From assembly GCF_030272615.1 (NCBI RefSeq), contig NC_081414.1, positions 336,243,927 to 336,307,926 of the forward strand: 64,000 nucleotides of DNA, given 5' to 3'. This DNA is from Cryptomeria japonica (Eukaryota > Streptophyta > Pinopsida > Cupressales > Cupressaceae). The notes below the pieces were generated by a model, which was given only the letters and a program-made list of their open reading frames with translations, made no database searches and was not told the origin of the DNA. This document shows, piece after piece, positions 62,544 to 64,000 of this stretch (position 1 is its first letter; the number at the start of each line of letters is the position of its first letter). The position numbers and the translations under genes were made by a program.

Positions 62544-64000
62544 AGAAGTCCTACCGAGAAACCTGCTAAAGAAAATGAAGATAATGTCCAGTTACCAAGT
62601 GATGGAGAAGATCATACAGAACCTACCAAGCCTATATTAGCCAAATATGTCAGAAGACATCATGCATCAAGTCAAACTATAGGAGATAAGGCTGATCCAG
62701 TGATGAAAAGAAACAAACCGAGACAGAACACATGTCTGATATCTGAATTTGAACCGAGAATAGTAAAAGAGGCATTTAACAGTGAAGATTGGGTAAATGC
62801 TATCACAGAAGAAATTGATCAAATCAAGAAGAATGACACATGGACACTGATCCCAAGACCAAAGGACAAAATGGTAATCGGTACAAAGTGGATTTTCATA
62901 AATGAGCTAAATGAAAAAGGTGAGGTCATTCACAACAAAGAAAGACTAGTTTGCAAAGGTTATGCTCAAGAAGAAGTAATAGATTATGGTGAGACTTTTG
63001 CACCTGTAGCTAGACTTGAGGGAGTAAGAAAATTGTTGGCATATGCTACTTTCAAAATTTTTAAGGTATATCAAATGGATGTTAAATCTACATTTTTGAA
63101 TGGTATACTAGAAGAAGAAGTTTATATAGAACAACCTGAAGGATTTGTTGAAGACAAGAGTAAAGATCAGGTATGCAAACTAAACAAAGCCTTATATGGT
63201 CTGAAACAAGCACCTAGAGCATGGTATGAGAGACTGCACTCTTACTTAATCAAGATTGGTTTTATAAGGACAAGTGAAAACAACAATATGTACATGAAGA
63301 ATGATGAGGACAATGGAATACTGATCTTAGCCATATTTGTTGGTGACATTATATTTTGTGGAAATGACTCCTTATGCAAAAATTTTGGAAATGAAATGTG
63401 CAAAGAATTTGAGATGTCACTAATCGGTGAGATAAAGTATTTTATAGGTTTATAGATACTGCAAATGAAAGATGAGATTTCCATTACTCAATCCAAGTAC
63501 ATAAAGGAAATCTTGAAGAAATTTGGAATGGAGGATTCTAAACCAGTAAGTACTCCTATGACTACTAACTGTAAACTATCAAAGAATGATGAATCTGCAT
63601 CTGTTGATGAGACACTTTACTGATCTATGATTGGAAAGTTGCAATATGTTGTGCATAGTAGACCGGATATAGCACATGCAGTAGGTATTGTAGAAAGATT
63701 CTCTGCAGATCCCAAGGAAACCCATATGACAACAATCAAGAGAATTTTCAGATACTTGAGAGGCACTGAAGATTATGGCTTAGTATATGAAAAGAGGAAT
63801 AATTTTGATTTAAAAGTTTATACTGATGCTGATTGGGCAGGCAACATAGATGATAGGAAAAGCACAAGTGGTGGAGCTTTCTTTTTGGGAGAAAGACTAG
63901 TATGTTGGCTTAGCACGAAACAAGAATGTATTTCACAGTCAACAACAGAAGCTGAATATGTTGCTGCAGCATTGAATTGTACCAATATAGCATGGTTCAA
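62544..64000 (+). pseudogene. Copia E reverse transcriptase - RNase H (partial)
   Basis: RT (62700-63455) shows [40 protein letters not shown] and [20 protein letters not shown]. The catalytic box reads FVGDIIFCG near 63340, where Copia elements normally have Val-Asp-Asp; the first catalytic Asp is Gly. A TAG at 63453, then in the same frame SKYIKEILKKFGMEDSKPVS, a further stop near 63620, RPDIAHAVGIVERFSADPK, YTDADWAGNIDDRKSTSGG and TEAEYVAAALNCTNIAWF of RNase H to the window end. Confidence 0.88.

Larger units (their letters stand above)
58518..64000 (+). mobile_element. Copia E: plus-strand Ty1/Copia element, cut by the window end
   Basis: 5' LTR 58518-60037, PBS 60040-60052, gag 60103-61041, then protease, integrase, RT and most of RNase H up to 64000; the 3' LTR lies outside. 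Many stops and frameshifts and an altered RT catalytic motif show it is dead. Candidate left TSD is AATAT (58513-58517), which cannot be tested without the right end. Confidence 0.9.

Noticed and set aside
1-64000. tRNA, rRNA or other RNA genes
   Set aside because: Reading both strands I found only tRNA-complementary primer-binding sites and no cloverleaf-forming gene or rRNA segment. A covariance-model scan would be decisive.

Overview
This is a stretch of repeat-dense plant nuclear DNA. It holds no intact host gene. The plant assignment rests on four things: a decayed PPR gene fragment (20571-21115), a nuclear copy of part of the chloroplast atpI gene (21971-22150), Copia primer-binding sites matching plant initiator-tRNA-Met, and an L1-type LINE with a plant-style RNase H domain. 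Long LTRs (0.9-1.5 kb), old nested insertions and low gene density suggest a large-genome seed plant, perhaps a conifer. That last step is inference and cannot be proved here.

Layout. 1-6354: decayed minus-strand gag-like remnant and a long non-coding tract carrying about 20 degenerate copies of a ~20-bp motif, split by a solo Copia LTR (3882-4861, TSD ATTGT). 6355-14264: complete young Ty3/Gypsy-type element with near-identical 1.27-kb LTRs and TSD TGGAG; it encodes only gag and a protease-like region, so it is non-autonomous. 14265-23569: non-repetitive-looking, partly intron-like DNA unusually rich in independent tandem duplications, with the PPR and atpI relics. 23570-31444: 7.8-kb minus-strand LINE with a 13-bp TSD, inserted in a ~215-bp tandem array; it carries an unexpected third ORF after RNase H. 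31445-34551: array remainder, a MITE-like element and a relic of the same Gypsy family.

34552-54694: nested Copia complex. Minus-strand Copia A is split by a solo LTR (37974-39371, TSD TCATC), by plus-strand Copia B (40793-47338, TSD TATCA) and by a small element X (48156-50231) whose only gene is an unrecognised ~280-codon ORF. X is fused to the 3' end of Copia C, a gag-protease-only element with a GC-rich leader. 54695-58517: LINE endonuclease fragment, CACTA-like terminus, (CA)39 microsatellite and a 4-copy 145-bp tandem repeat. 58518-64000: plus-strand Copia E, running off the window, with a mutated reverse-transcriptase catalytic motif.

How the parts relate: nothing here forms a working host pathway. 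The window records successive insertions. A is older than its three guests; the Gypsy element is the youngest by LTR similarity (about 2.5% divergence by eye, against about 10% for Copia B). All autonomous-type coding regions are broken. The three elements with the best-preserved single ORFs (Gypsy gag-pro, X ORF, Copia C gag-pro) all lack reverse transcriptase and integrase and would need helper elements.
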